The notes beneath the pieces were generated by a model. That model was given only the letters and a program-made list of their open reading frames with translations. It did no database searches and had not been told where the DNA came from. This document shows positions 1 to 9,504 of a DNA stretch of 33,077 bases, piece after piece (positions within the stretch are counted from its first letter, which is position 1; every line of letters starts with the position of its first letter). The DNA is from an uncultured Prevotellaceae bacterium. Its GTDB lineage: Bacteria > Bacteroidota > Bacteroidia > Bacteroidales > Bacteroidaceae. Location of the stretch: assembly GCA_947306845.1 (NCBI GenBank), contig CAMZHP010000006.1, positions 1-33,077 of the forward strand, read 5' to 3'. Both the position numbers and the translations under genes were made by a program.

Positions 1-472
1 CACATCGCTCAATGATGTTGTACGAGCCCTCCACCTTCATTCCGTTGTCCTCCGCATTGCAAAGGACCAAGCCATAGAAAGTCCAGTAGTTGGCGAGGTG
101 GTTCACATAGATGCAACGTCCCATCTTGAACTCGTTCTGAGTGGTGTGGTGCATACCAGAACCATCAATGATGACTTTCCCGACAGCATCATCTGGCCAT
201 GCACGCAACTCGCACCGTGTGTCAGGTGTAGTGTTCAAGGCAGGAACCTTGATACGCTCGCTGATAACATACGTTCCTTCATGCACAAGGATACGGTCGC
301 CTGGACTCACCATCTCCATGGCTCTGTGTATGGTGAGCAGCGGAGCATCCTGTGTACCAGGATTGTCATCACTGCCATTGGTGGCCACATGGATGTCAGC
401 AGCCTTCATCATCGTGGACCCAGAAATGATCATTGCCATCATCAAGAAGGCATACCTTATATGTTTCTTCAT
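1..472 (-). CDS. Secreted parallel beta-helix protein, PL9-like (N-terminal fragment)
   Basis: The reading frame opens at the ATG whose complement is 470-472 and runs off the left edge with no stop (157 codons visible). Residues 1-24 form a signal peptide (MKKHIRYAFLMMAMIISGS then an MMKA cleavage region). The mature protein starts with the pattern HVATNGSDDNPGT, then PGDRILVHEGTYV, which is the entry strand of right-handed parallel beta-helix proteins of the DUF1565 / polysaccharide lyase family 9 type. Further on, NYWTFYGLVLCNAEDNGM and EGSYNIIERC resemble the PL9 core in which a helix rung carries a conserved N-A-G-D-N-G-like motif. From family knowledge the likely role is extracellular pectin or related polysaccharide cleavage; the catalytic region lies mostly outside the window, so lyase activity is inferred. 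It starts 77 bp after the stop of the CotH-family gene on the same strand and is probably the last visible gene of that operon. An alternative is a non-catalytic beta-helix adhesin. Confidence 0.8.
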   Translation of the reverse strand, partial: MKKHIRYAFLMMAMIISGSTMMKAADIHVATNGSDDNPGTQDAPLLTIHRAMEMVSPGDRILVHEGTYVISERIKVPALNTTPDTRCELRAWPDDAVGKVIIDGSGMHHTTQNEFKMGRCIYVNHLANYWTFYGLVLCNAEDNGMKVEGSYNIIERC

Positions 473-549
473 TTTGATAAGATGTCTATTTCGAATTGCT
501 CATCCCATGGTGAGCGTTCATCTGACTGCAAGAGAAAGACTGCCTGTCT

Positions 550-3500
550 TTATTTCATAAACTTGCAAGTCACTTGGATGTGCTCTTCGTTAATAGCACG
601 GGCGATATAGAAGCCTGGAGCGAGATAGCTTACGTCGAGCCGCGCTGAGCCATTGTTGAGTCTCACCTGCTCGGAATCGACGAGGCGACCGTCCGTGGTG
701 TAGATATTCACCGTAGCCATCCCTGCCTCCTCGCTTCTGAGAATCAGATGCTGTGCACCATAATGGATTCCAAAACCATTGGATGAGGAAATGGCCAATT
801 CTGGGCTCTTCACCCCACTGGCTTGATCCACCACAGCCAAGTAACTAGTGTGGATATTGGCTTTCTCTATCGTAGGCACATTCATCAAATAGACCTCCCT
901 GGCTCCGTCGGGGAAACGTCCCACCGTAGAATTGCCGTCATGAGGCTCATAATAGAGCACATCTGTCCAACTGCGGTCAGCTGACATAAGAGCCATGAAT
1001 CCGCCTTCACCGGAAATCTTGAAGGGAGCGTGAAGAGCGCTGTTGGTCGTTTCCAACTTGTCGCACCAGATAATCAGATAACCGTGAGGGGCTATCTTTG
1101 TATTGGCCAATGTTGCTCCCTTGGTAATTTGATAGCGGGTCGGAACAGAAAGGTCATCAGTGAGATACATACCTTCGACATCAACGGTCTCATCGGAAGC
1201 ATTGTAAAGTTCTACCCAATCATTTTTCTTTCCATACTCATTGATATAGCAGTCGTTGGAAGCGCTCACCTCATTGATACAGACAGGATGGCTGTTCATT
1301 TCCGTCATCTCTTGTTGTGTCAGCTTACGGAAAGAAGCCGTCAGCGTGGCATCACCTTCAGGAAGGCTGATTTCCGGATCCTTGGAGTAGTAATTGTTTT
1401 GCTGCGTGGTGTAAACGACAACTAAAGAAGCATCCCACATCAAGTCGGTAGACGTAGCACTATTGTTGTGCACCTCGACAGCGATGACATTGTCTCCTTT
1501 ATGGAAGTTCACCGAAGAGAGGGTGATAGAGCCCTCATCAGGATTGGCAGGTGCGTAGGTCGTTGCATAAGTATTGTAACTGACATTTCCAGATGGCATG
1601 TTGTAGCGTCCTGCCTCTGCACCATTCACATAGACAATGAAACCATCGTCGATGGTGAAATAGAGTTTGACCTGATCTTTGGACGAAGGTCCCCTATCGA
1701 GACTGACAGTCTTGCGGAAATAGGCAGTGGGACGCTTGTTGTTTCTGTCACCGTATTCGAGTGTCGTACGGATGCCATTCTTCTCATAGCCAAGGGGAGC
1801 ATCACCCGTTTTCCACCCTTTCTCGTCGTATGTGGGAGACGTCCAGTTGGCGCCGTCGAGTGAGCCTTGGTCATAGTAACTCCATGCAGAACCTCTGCCA
1901 AAAACTGAGGTTTCCGTACCGCCATCCTTCAACCATCCCTGGAAGGCATAACCTCCAGGAGCCACGGCACGAAGAGTGACAGGCTGGAACAAACGTCCGT
2001 CGAACTTACCGGTCGGCACCTGGATGCCGTTGATCATCAACTGGGCATTGGCTACATCGCTGGATAGTTTCACACGCTGTGCCTGTGTGTCTGAAAGGTC
2101 AAAGGCAGAATAATTGCGGATGAAATTGATAGACTGTTCCATCTTGTTCTGGAGGCTGTTGCGCAACTGATTAGCAGTGTTATTGGCACTGCCACCTTCT
2201 ATACGCATGGCCGGATTAACCCTTTCTGTGAGTTGGTCAATGATAGAGATGGCTCTTTGGGCTTCAAAAACACTGCCACCCATAATACAGTACGTATCAA
2301 TGAACTTTCGCTTGAATTCCACATTGTTGAGAAGATTGCGGAACAAGGTGACAAAACGTATCTGATCTCTTATATAACCCAAATATGAAGGATAGAGCGG
2401 ATCGAATGTGTACATCTCCTTGCCCATAAACGTGCCAAAGGGTTCGCCATTGTTATTGTATGCACCGTCAAGATCGAAAAGCACAAAACGGTATTTGCCA
2501 CCTGATGTGTTGCGGAATCCCTTCACATTATTCTGAGGCCAGTCCCAGTTGCAGAGATAGAACTCTGCTGCCATATAGTTGATGTACTCATCAATGTCGA
2601 GAAGTTGACAGATGGCCTTGTAAGTCTCACTATTGGCCGCATCTTTTGACAGATAGTCCACCAGTTCAAGATAAGATGCTTCCGAACCGCATTTTTGCAC
2701 ATATCCCGAGTCGGGCGACATCTCAAACTGGTCGATTTCGTCATCATCCCAGCCATAATTGGCATACACATAATGCTTGTTGTTTGGTTCACGCACATTC
2801 AGCACACCGATATATTGTCCGTTGATGAATTCATGCACAGGTTGGTAGGACTGGCAGTCAATGTCAATTCCTGAAGATTGTACGATATACTGCAGCGCAG
2901 GGTCTTTGATCCTGCAACTGGTGTCGTTGCCTCCGTTCCTCACTTGTAGCGTGCGGTTGCGGATATACGGTTTGTCATCAAAGAATGGATAGGGAAGATT
3001 CTTGTTCCCGCCCAGTTCCTTGCTGCCTTTCAGTTTGAAAGCATGGGGACTCCAAGCTCGGCTCCAGCCACCGCACATCTCCAGGTTGACATCCTGGTTA
3101 AGCGCCATCTCACCATCAGGAGTCAGGTAGGAGAAGTTGACAGGCCGGTCCCAACTCATGTTCCAATTGCATTTTGTGGACTGTCCGTTGCCAGGCCTTC
3201 CGTTCACTCCTTTCACCAACACGCCAATAGAGTCATTATAAAGGAACTTGGGATCTGACACCACAGAGAGGATAGGCAGCGGGTAATCTGTATTTTTATA
3301 AATATAGGAACGTGTAGTCACCCTTGATGGTAGCATTTCATCGGCGAAAAGGCGGAAGCGATAATTCATCGTTCCCATCACCTTGAACTGCCCTGTCTTG
3401 CTGACATTGCCGTGTGTCAGCGTGGGCAGCGTCCCGTCGGTAGTATAGCGCAACGTGCAACCGGTTGGAATGGTCACATTGACTGTCAACTGACCAGTGA

Positions 3501-5700
3501 AAAGTTGTGAGTTAAGATCGACTACCGGAGCGGCCAGTTGCACAGAAGCGTAGTTTCCCCCTTCATTGCTCTTGCCAGGGGTAGGTGTTCCTGCAAGCCC
3601 CCAATCATCACCACCATCCTTAACACGTGCGTAACTGACACGTTCGTAAGCCTGAGGATATGACTGGCTCGTGATTTGTTTTCCATTCTCATCACTCAGG
3701 AAAATAGTACCGCCGTCAACATCCAAGTCAAAAGGCGCATTGAGTGTCGACACATCATTGCTACCCAACCATATTACTTTGTATCCATAGGCAGGTACGA
3801 CGCCAACACCCGTAGGGATACACCATTGCTTGAGGTTGGACGCATTGTCACTGAGATAAAGACCGGAGAGACGGATAGGTTTTCCCGTGGGATTGTACAT
3901 CTCAAGCCATCCGTCGAAATTGAAAGCAGGACTGATAAACTCATCGACATTAGCTGCCATGATCTCATTGATGACCAAGTCATTGACCGTGGACACGCTG
4001 CTTACCACCCTGACTTCAACAGAGGCGCTGACTCCTGAACCATCTACAGCGGTAGCTGTAATGGTGGCGGTGCCTATGTTGACACCTGTTACCTTTCCAT
4101 TTTCGTCCACAGTGGCTACTTGCTCATTACTGGAAGACCACACCACTTTCTTGAAAAGTGCATTTTCAGGTTCAACGACAGCCGTGCATTGGGTACTCTC
4201 ACTGGTGATGATTTCATTTTTTTCGATATTCAACTTGATACCTTTGACTTTTACGAATTCGCCGCCATATTCCAACTTAAAGTTGTCGAAAATGCACCAA
4301 TTAGAATAGTTGTAGTTGAGATTCTCTAAATAAATACGAGCTTCATCCTCTGTCTCGAAAATCAGACTGTTTTGGTAGGCTCCACGTTTGAATGCTTCAC
4401 TGGCAGAGTACATATTGTCAGGATAGTATTCTTCCCCCCTGGGTGCCCAGCAGCCATCGACATAGTCCTTGAAAGACCATGAGTAGATGCTTTTCAAAGG
4501 GACAGAGTACTCATCCCAATTGTTGTTATAAACTTTCAGGCAGGCGGTTATTTCTTCCGTGCCGTTCATGTAGGCAGGATAAGCAACGACATTGTCACCA
4601 GTGCGATAATATCCCTGAACCGATACACGGAAAAGTCCTGGAGGCAGTTCTTTCAGACTCTGAGTGAATTGGAAATAGCCATTCCAAAACTCGAAGCATT
4701 CAAAGTCTGCTTTTTGAGAAGAGGCATTGCTTCCCCACGTCCAGCCATCTGTATTGTTGTTGTCAAACCGAGGATTGGTGAAAAAGAGTTCGGTGACGTC
4801 AGTCCATTTTATATCCTCATATTCTTTCACCGTGATGGTAAAAGAGGCCGATAAGTTGGAGCCATCGATAGTGGAGGCTGTGATAGTAGCAGTTCCCTTG
4901 CTTTCTCCTCTCACATAACCATATTCATCCACAGAGGCAACCTTGGGATTGGAACTTGACCAAATTGCTCTATGCGAGGTGGCGTTCTCAGGAGTGATCT
5001 CATACCAGCAATACGTGGACTGCCCCACCATGATTTCCGACTGTATGGGTTGAGCGGTGATACCTGTGGCCAAGGTCAGCGGACCATCATATTCCAATTT
5101 GAAATTGTCAAAAATGCACCAGTTGCTGGGCTGGTTTTCCGCACACATCAGTCCGATAGTCACCTCACCGTATTCCTTTACTTCAAACTCGAAGGTATTC
5201 CAATAGGCACCAGCGGCGAAAGCACGAGCCGCTGTGGCCATGTTGTTGGGATAATAATGATGGTTGTCATTGGTCCAGCATCCGGATGTAGCCTGGTTGA
5301 ACGAAAAGGAAAACACACTGACCAGGGGTTGCATGGACTTGGTGTTGGAATCGAGTTCATCGGCATAAACATAGGCGGTGATTTTCTCTGAGCCTGTTCG
5401 GTAAGCATCAAAGATTGCATCAAAGTCACCACATCTGTAATAGCCCTGGAAACTGAACCGATAATGCCCTTTTTCCAAGATGAGTGTTTGATTGAAGTCA
5501 AATACTCCGTTCCAAAACTCAAAGCAACCATAATCTGCAGTTTGTGAGGATGCATTGCTGTCCCAATACCAACCGTCAAGGGTATTGTTATCAAAAGATG
5601 GATTTGACAAATAATAATCTGTCACATCCGTCCAATCTGCCTTTGCCTGCGACACACAGCATGAAAAGACAGCCAGAAATAGCAGTTTTTGTAGATTCAT
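550..5700 (-). CDS. Giant secreted CotH kinase family protein with LTD, Big_2 and sorting domains
   Basis: 1716 residues. Order seen: signal peptide 1-21; jelly-roll-like module 22-205 (starts WTDVTDYYLSNPSFDN, ends NWCIFDNFKLEY); Big_2 bacterial Ig-like domain 210-292 (IWSSSNPKVASVDEYG); a second copy of the module 299-480; second Big_2 485-566; lamin-tail domain 572-712 (VINEIMAAN); chitobiase C-terminal-like domain 722-800 (LRYTTDGTLPT); CotH region about 805-1200; beta-sandwich 1265-1430; second lamin-tail domain 1468-1612 (CINEVSASND); T9SS-like tail about 1635-1716. CotH hallmarks are N1051-W-D1053 with N1057/N1058, and the FDLDGAY motif (D1076, D1078). Known CotH proteins are atypical kinases that phosphorylate secreted substrates; activity here is inferred. 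Usual CotH proteins are far shorter. The gene lies 17 bp downstream of the GH128-like gene and is probably cotranscribed with it. It could instead be a structural or adhesive protein with a dead kinase fold. Confidence 0.88.
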   Translation of the reverse strand: MNLQKLLFLAVFSCCVSQAKADWTDVTDYYLSNPSFDNNTLDGWYWDSNASSQTADYGCFEFWNGVFDFNQTLILEKGHYRFSFQGYYRCGDFDAIFDAYRTGSEKITAYVYADELDSNTKSMQPLVSVFSFSFNQATSGCWTNDNHHYYPNNMATAARAFAAGAYWNTFEFEVKEYGEVTIGLMCAENQPSNWCIFDNFKLEYDGPLTLATGITAQPIQSEIMVGQSTYCWYEITPENATSHRAIWSSSNPKVASVDEYGYVRGESKGTATITASTIDGSNLSASFTITVKEYEDIKWTDVTELFFTNPRFDNNNTDGWTWGSNASSQKADFECFEFWNGYFQFTQSLKELPPGLFRVSVQGYYRTGDNVVAYPAYMNGTEEITACLKVYNNNWDEYSVPLKSIYSWSFKDYVDGCWAPRGEEYYPDNMYSASEAFKRGAYQNSLIFETEDEARIYLENLNYNYSNWCIFDNFKLEYGGEFVKVKGIKLNIEKNEIITSESTQCTAVVEPENALFKKVVWSSSNEQVATVDENGKVTGVNIGTATITATAVDGSGVSASVEVRVVSSVSTVNDLVINEIMAANVDEFISPAFNFDGWLEMYNPTGKPIRLSGLYLSDNASNLKQWCIPTGVGVVPAYGYKVIWLGSNDVSTLNAPFDLDVDGGTIFLSDENGKQITSQSYPQAYERVSYARVKDGGDDWGLAGTPTPGKSNEGGNYASVQLAAPVVDLNSQLFTGQLTVNVTIPTGCTLRYTTDGTLPTLTHGNVSKTGQFKVMGTMNYRFRLFADEMLPSRVTTRSYIYKNTDYPLPILSVVSDPKFLYNDSIGVLVKGVNGRPGNGQSTKCNWNMSWDRPVNFSYLTPDGEMALNQDVNLEMCGGWSRAWSPHAFKLKGSKELGGNKNLPYPFFDDKPYIRNRTLQVRNGGNDTSCRIKDPALQYIVQSSGIDIDCQSYQPVHEFINGQYIGVLNVREPNNKHYVYANYGWDDDEIDQFEMSPDSGYVQKCGSEASYLELVDYLSKDAANSETYKAICQLLDIDEYINYMAAEFYLCNWDWPQNNVKGFRNTSGGKYRFVLFDLDGAYNNNGEPFGTFMGKEMYTFDPLYPSYLGYIRDQIRFVTLFRNLLNNVEFKRKFIDTYCIMGGSVFEAQRAISIIDQLTERVNPAMRIEGGSANNTANQLRNSLQNKMEQSINFIRNYSAFDLSDTQAQRVKLSSDVANAQLMINGIQVPTGKFDGRLFQPVTLRAVAPGGYAFQGWLKDGGTETSVFGRGSAWSYYDQGSLDGANWTSPTYDEKGWKTGDAPLGYEKNGIRTTLEYGDRNNKRPTAYFRKTVSLDRGPSSKDQVKLYFTIDDGFIVYVNGAEAGRYNMPSGNVSYNTYATTYAPANPDEGSITLSSVNFHKGDNVIAVEVHNNSATSTDLMWDASLVVVYTTQQNNYYSKDPEISLPEGDATLTASFRKLTQQEMTEMNSHPVCINEVSASNDCYINEYGKKNDWVELYNASDETVDVEGMYLTDDLSVPTRYQITKGATLANTKIAPHGYLIIWCDKLETTNSALHAPFKISGEGGFMALMSADRSWTDVLYYEPHDGNSTVGRFPDGAREVYLMNVPTIEKANIHTSYLAVVDQASGVKSPELAISSSNGFGIHYGAQHLILRSEEAGMATVNIYTTDGRLVDSEQVRLNNGSARLDVSYLAPGFYIARAINEEHIQVTCKFMK

Positions 5701-5710
5701 CTCTTAAGAG
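5701..5710 (-). repeat. 10-bp perfect palindrome abutting the cotH-like start codon
   Basis: The sequence CTCTTAAGAG is its own reverse complement and directly touches the ATG of the CotH-family gene inside the 17-bp gap to the upstream GH128-like gene. There is no loop, so it is more likely a DNA-level palindrome or chance than an RNA hairpin. It also occupies the place where a ribosome binding site would sit; no Shine-Dalgarno sequence is evident, which is common in Bacteroidota. Confidence 0.35.
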
Positions 5711-5717
5711 TTTGTTT

Positions 5718-8700
5718 TTATTGTTTGTTATTTATGACTTTCCTTGCTTTGTTATTCTTGACCTCAATATATAAGCCATGCTGTACATCGGTACGTTGTC
5801 CGTTGAGAGTGTACTTTCCATCAGAGTTTTTTACACCCTGATCCACGGTTGTAGGACGAATGCCATCGGGGTCTTCGTTAATGTCCATGGTCATTCCGTC
5901 CCACGAATTCAACACCGGTACCACGTCAAGCTTGTAGATAAGGGCAGTATAATTCTCAATGGTGGGACGGTTGGAGGTCACTTTACACCAAATGCCGTCC
6001 GTTAGCACATAACTGTCTATTGGTGCCTTGGCGCTTGTCTCATAGAATCCTCTCAAACCATTGCATTGGGTATAGTCAGCTGGGCTGGATGCTTTCTCTC
6101 CGTATTCACAGAAAACAACATCCGACTGATCAGCGATATAGATACAAGGCTCACCGCTTTTCACTTCGGTCATCTCTTCTATGCACAATTTGGATTGGCT
6201 GTCGAGAATACCGACTATGCGGTAGCATCTCATGCCCTTCGGCGCATGATAAGCATAGGGCAGACAGATGGTGCCCCATTGGCCAGGAGTGACACTCATC
6301 TTCTTCATAGGATGATATTTGAGCACAAAATCTGTGGCACACCACCATCCCTCACGCCTGTCGCCTGTACTGTTGGAGTTTCCAAACTGATGCCAGGCAT
6401 TGTCAATCGCACCGGTTTTGGAACTGATAAAGCCGATGGTCACGCTTTCACCGTTGCCGACATAAATGGGTGTGGTGGTGAGTGTTTGCCAGATATTGTC
6501 GACTGAAGGCAGGTCGAAATAATCTGCCCGAAGCGTAGGGGTGACAGCTGTTTCCGACCCTTTGATGTATCCATGTTGGTCGGAAAGGCAATAATGTTCT
6601 GTGGTGGCCTTACACTCTAAGGCATAGAGACCTTCCTCAAGATTGTCAATCTTCTGTCTGATCTCCATGGTGCGGGCCTGAGCCAAAGAGGCGTTCAGTC
6701 CGCTCCACCAGGCATTCCAGCAAGTTTTTCCTCTGACGGTATTGGTACGTTGGTCACCATCTTTGTAGGTTCCTGTTTTCACCTCCCAACCTTTGGTGTT
6801 AGCAAAATGGGGCTGAACAGGTTGGACAGAAGCATCTGTGAAGGTGAGTAAATGTTCCAAAGCATCCTGCAATTGCTGACGGCTGCCAATGATTTCCTCT
6901 GAAGTCTGTGCATTGCCAGCAGCTGTCATGGCTTCTTCCAATTCATTCTGCCCGTCAAAGCCCATCCCCAAGACCACTTTGGCGACATTCATCAGAGAGT
7001 CGCAGACGGCATGGTCGGCAATGGCTTGCAGGAAGTCATCAACAGAAGCCTGCGCTGCCTGAAGAGCGGCGTCATCATGGGACGTGATGGCCGCAAGCCG
7101 GACGTCCAACTCATCATTCAGGCCAGTCAATGTCGTGTTGTATTCATGTGCGAATCCTGTGATACGACGTATTTTGTCCACTCCGTCAGCAACAGCTTCT
7201 TCTCGTGTGGCAAACAGCTGGCGAAGCTCTATCTTGTCAAATTGTGCGGTGGCAATCAACCATCTGAAGGAAAGCAGCAACTGTGAGTAATCACTACTGT
7301 TGAAGACAAAGGACTGTTTTTGCCACTCACTGGTGTTGGCAGCAGTGGCCACCACTTTCGTCTCACTTTTACCATCAGCGGTCAGGGACGCCTTTACATA
7401 ACTGCCACAATTTCTGGTTGCAATGGTGAACACGTACTCCTGATTGGGCGCAAGAGCTATCAATTTGCTGATGGAAGAGGCATGGTCGGCATTTCCCGAT
7501 CCATAAGCCTGCAAATAGGCGCCACCGCCATGGCCGCCGATGGGAACTATCTGGAAATAGGGCTGACCGAGGGCGGCTCCGGTAGCGGAGGTCCATCCAG
7601 TGGCTCCCATATCAAAATCACCGTTTCCAATCAAATCTCCACCGGCATATTTCGTCTCTCCGTTGCTGTCGGCAACCGCATCACCCACATCGAGGTCATC
7701 GCTGGTGAAATGATGGACACCGTTAAGGTCGATGATGTGTACACGGTAGCGCGCACCCTCCGGGGCGTTTTCATCAACATATACATAATTGGCTGCCGAC
7801 TCTCTGATCTCAACATTGGAAAGTACCTCCCATTGACCTCCTGCCACTTTACGCTGAACCTCCATGAGTTGATTGTACTCTCCGTTGCTGTCGTGCCATC
7901 TGAGCGTGGTATTTCCATTTTCCATGGTGAGACTGAAATTGGACACCCCATATTGACGGGGAGTGGTCGGAACAAAGTCATACCTGCCATTGTGCCCCAC
8001 TCCGGTATTCATGCTGGCATAATATTCTCCTGCTGGAGTCAGTGTGCCATTGCTTAGATAGAGTTTTGAACAGTTGGCCTCACTGTTCCAATAGAAATAC
8101 CGCTCTACATAGTCCCACGAATTGAGTTTGCTGCAGATGTTCTGCACGGCTGTCTTGTTCTGATTAAGCTGGTTGGCTGTCGGATTGTCCCTGTACGTTC
8201 CCTGTGCCACCCCGAAGATGCCGTTGTTGTTCCAGGAGGCGCCCCAGACCCATTCGGAAATCCAGATAGGACGTTTGTAAGCATCCACCCATCCTTTGAT
8301 GTTATTGAAGCTGCCTTCCGGCCAATAGCAATGCAAGTCGAGAATGTCACACCTCCATCCACGGGCGTCGATGGAATCCATGAATGCCCTGAGATGATTG
8401 AGGCTTCCGTCGTGTGACGAGGGTGAGCAGAGTCGCATGCCTGTGGCCATTAGATTTTCCCAGTTGGCGAGGATTTCATCCACACTCTGAGGATGGTCAT
8501 CAGCGGAATTGCCTGGCTCATTGTTGGTTTTCAGGTGAGGGGAATAAGTCACCGCCCCACAGGCACTGGCTGAGGGCCAGTCCTCATAGATGTGATGGGG
8601 TACACATTCCGTATTGGCTCCCCTATCCTCTCCAAGTCCAAATGAATAGCAACTGGTCACGTTGAGTTTTGTGCAGGGATCCGGGCGTGTGTCATTGGCT

Positions 8701-9350
8701 ATTCCAGCCTTGCTATTGTAGTTCCATTTGAAGATGCGGTAAGACGAAATACGCCCCGAGAGCACCTCAGGTAATTCGGAAATCTCCAGATCGCCGTTGG
8801 CAGCGATGAAGCACCTGCTATACCCCCTTCCCCTAGGCAGGGTGGAGAACGTCACCATATAGCCTCGCTTGAGTTTGAAACTGCGGATATTGTTGTTGAG
8901 CTTTTCCTTGCTTAAGGTGTTCATAAAACCGCCACTGTTCTCCAATCCGAAGTCATTGACAGAACTGCCCGAGAAATTCTTCTCTGAGAACACCGTTAGC
9001 GGCTTGATATCTTTGCCGTAGGGCAACAACATGGCTCCGATGTTATAAATGCGCACCTGACAGTTGACATTGTTGCTGGCTCTTACCCCATTGATTGTTA
9101 CATGTGAGAGCAATGAGGGGACTTTGGAAGGTTTCACCTTGCCAAAAATCAGTACGGCATGTTCGGTATTGGTGATGTCAATCATGCCTTCATCTCCGAA
9201 TGGAGTGTCTGAGGTGATGATATAATCGACGTCCTCACTAAGGGTAACAGCAGTGGTTACCTGTGCTACTGTTTGTTTTGTGTTGGCCATGCCTGTCAAA
9301 GGAAGACACAGGAATGCCAAGGCAAACCATATAGTTCTGACAATTTTCAT
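5718..9350 (-). CDS. Secreted GH128-like (Glyco_hydro_cc) glycoside hydrolase, multimodular
   Basis: 1210 residues with a signal peptide at 1-22 (hydrophobic core IWFALAFLCLPLTG). A beta-rich N-terminal domain spans 30-215. The catalytic region at about 225-450 has the layout of the Asl1-like / GH128 family: VPHHIYEDWPSASACGA, then NNEP (E278, probable acid/base), LHCYW (339-343), and PIWISEWVWG (E366, probable nucleophile). GH128 enzymes cleave beta-1,3-glucans; the substrate here is inferred from family only. Following parts are FN3-like 462-560, CBM4/9-like 572-712 (GNGDFDMGATGW), a helical linker 715-840, a jelly-roll-like domain 845-1012 ending WWCATDFVLKYH, a beta-domain 1013-1145 common in Prevotella secreted proteins, and a C-terminal sorting-type tail (YTLNGQRTDVQHGLYIEV). 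It is the first gene of the minus-strand operon, behind a promoter candidate. The large accessory portion suggests a cell-surface or secreted enzyme acting on insoluble glycan. Confidence 0.85.
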   Translation of the reverse strand: MKIVRTIWFALAFLCLPLTGMANTKQTVAQVTTAVTLSEDVDYIITSDTPFGDEGMIDITNTEHAVLIFGKVKPSKVPSLLSHVTINGVRASNNVNCQVRIYNIGAMLLPYGKDIKPLTVFSEKNFSGSSVNDFGLENSGGFMNTLSKEKLNNNIRSFKLKRGYMVTFSTLPRGRGYSRCFIAANGDLEISELPEVLSGRISSYRIFKWNYNSKAGIANDTRPDPCTKLNVTSCYSFGLGEDRGANTECVPHHIYEDWPSASACGAVTYSPHLKTNNEPGNSADDHPQSVDEILANWENLMATGMRLCSPSSHDGSLNHLRAFMDSIDARGWRCDILDLHCYWPEGSFNNIKGWVDAYKRPIWISEWVWGASWNNNGIFGVAQGTYRDNPTANQLNQNKTAVQNICSKLNSWDYVERYFYWNSEANCSKLYLSNGTLTPAGEYYASMNTGVGHNGRYDFVPTTPRQYGVSNFSLTMENGNTTLRWHDSNGEYNQLMEVQRKVAGGQWEVLSNVEIRESAANYVYVDENAPEGARYRVHIIDLNGVHHFTSDDLDVGDAVADSNGETKYAGGDLIGNGDFDMGATGWTSATGAALGQPYFQIVPIGGHGGGAYLQAYGSGNADHASSISKLIALAPNQEYVFTIATRNCGSYVKASLTADGKSETKVVATAANTSEWQKQSFVFNSSDYSQLLLSFRWLIATAQFDKIELRQLFATREEAVADGVDKIRRITGFAHEYNTTLTGLNDELDVRLAAITSHDDAALQAAQASVDDFLQAIADHAVCDSLMNVAKVVLGMGFDGQNELEEAMTAAGNAQTSEEIIGSRQQLQDALEHLLTFTDASVQPVQPHFANTKGWEVKTGTYKDGDQRTNTVRGKTCWNAWWSGLNASLAQARTMEIRQKIDNLEEGLYALECKATTEHYCLSDQHGYIKGSETAVTPTLRADYFDLPSVDNIWQTLTTTPIYVGNGESVTIGFISSKTGAIDNAWHQFGNSNSTGDRREGWWCATDFVLKYHPMKKMSVTPGQWGTICLPYAYHAPKGMRCYRIVGILDSQSKLCIEEMTEVKSGEPCIYIADQSDVVFCEYGEKASSPADYTQCNGLRGFYETSAKAPIDSYVLTDGIWCKVTSNRPTIENYTALIYKLDVVPVLNSWDGMTMDINEDPDGIRPTTVDQGVKNSDGKYTLNGQRTDVQHGLYIEVKNNKARKVINNKQ

Positions 9351-9399
9351 GGAGTATGTTTTTAGTTTTGCTTCATAAAGGTTTTGGCTAAGAATGATG

Positions 9400-9429
9400 C
9401 AAATTTAGCAAAAAATACCGACATGCAAA
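9400..9429 (-). promoter_or_regulatory. Bacteroidota-type promoter for the minus-strand operon
   Basis: Read on the minus strand, a TTTG element (complement of 9426-9429) is followed after 18 bp by TAAATTTG (complement of 9400-9407). This matches the known Bacteroides sigma factor consensus of a TTTG-type -33 box and a TAnnTTTG -7 box; the spacer is one base shorter than the usual 19-21. The implied transcript would start near 9393, giving a leader of about 43 nt before the GH128-like ATG. The whole 9351-9504 gap is AT-rich and shared by two divergent genes. I could not find an equally good element for the plus strand; TAATTTAG at 9472-9479 is a one-mismatch candidate without a convincing -33 partner. 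Confidence 0.6.
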
Positions 9430-9504
9430 TAAATAATGTTCATTTTATGACCAAAAGAAATGGTTTTTTGTTAATTTAGCGGCGGAATTCCAATACATAG
9501 CCAA

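Noticed and set aside
535..551. Hairpin AAAGAC/GTCTTT across the stop codon of the CotH-family gene
   Set aside because: Only six base pairs, no T tract on the transcribed side, and a same-strand gene follows; not enough to call a terminator.
7320..8057. 245-codon open frame on the plus strand
   Set aside because: Antisense to the GH128-like gene, whose domains and motifs continue without break through this interval.
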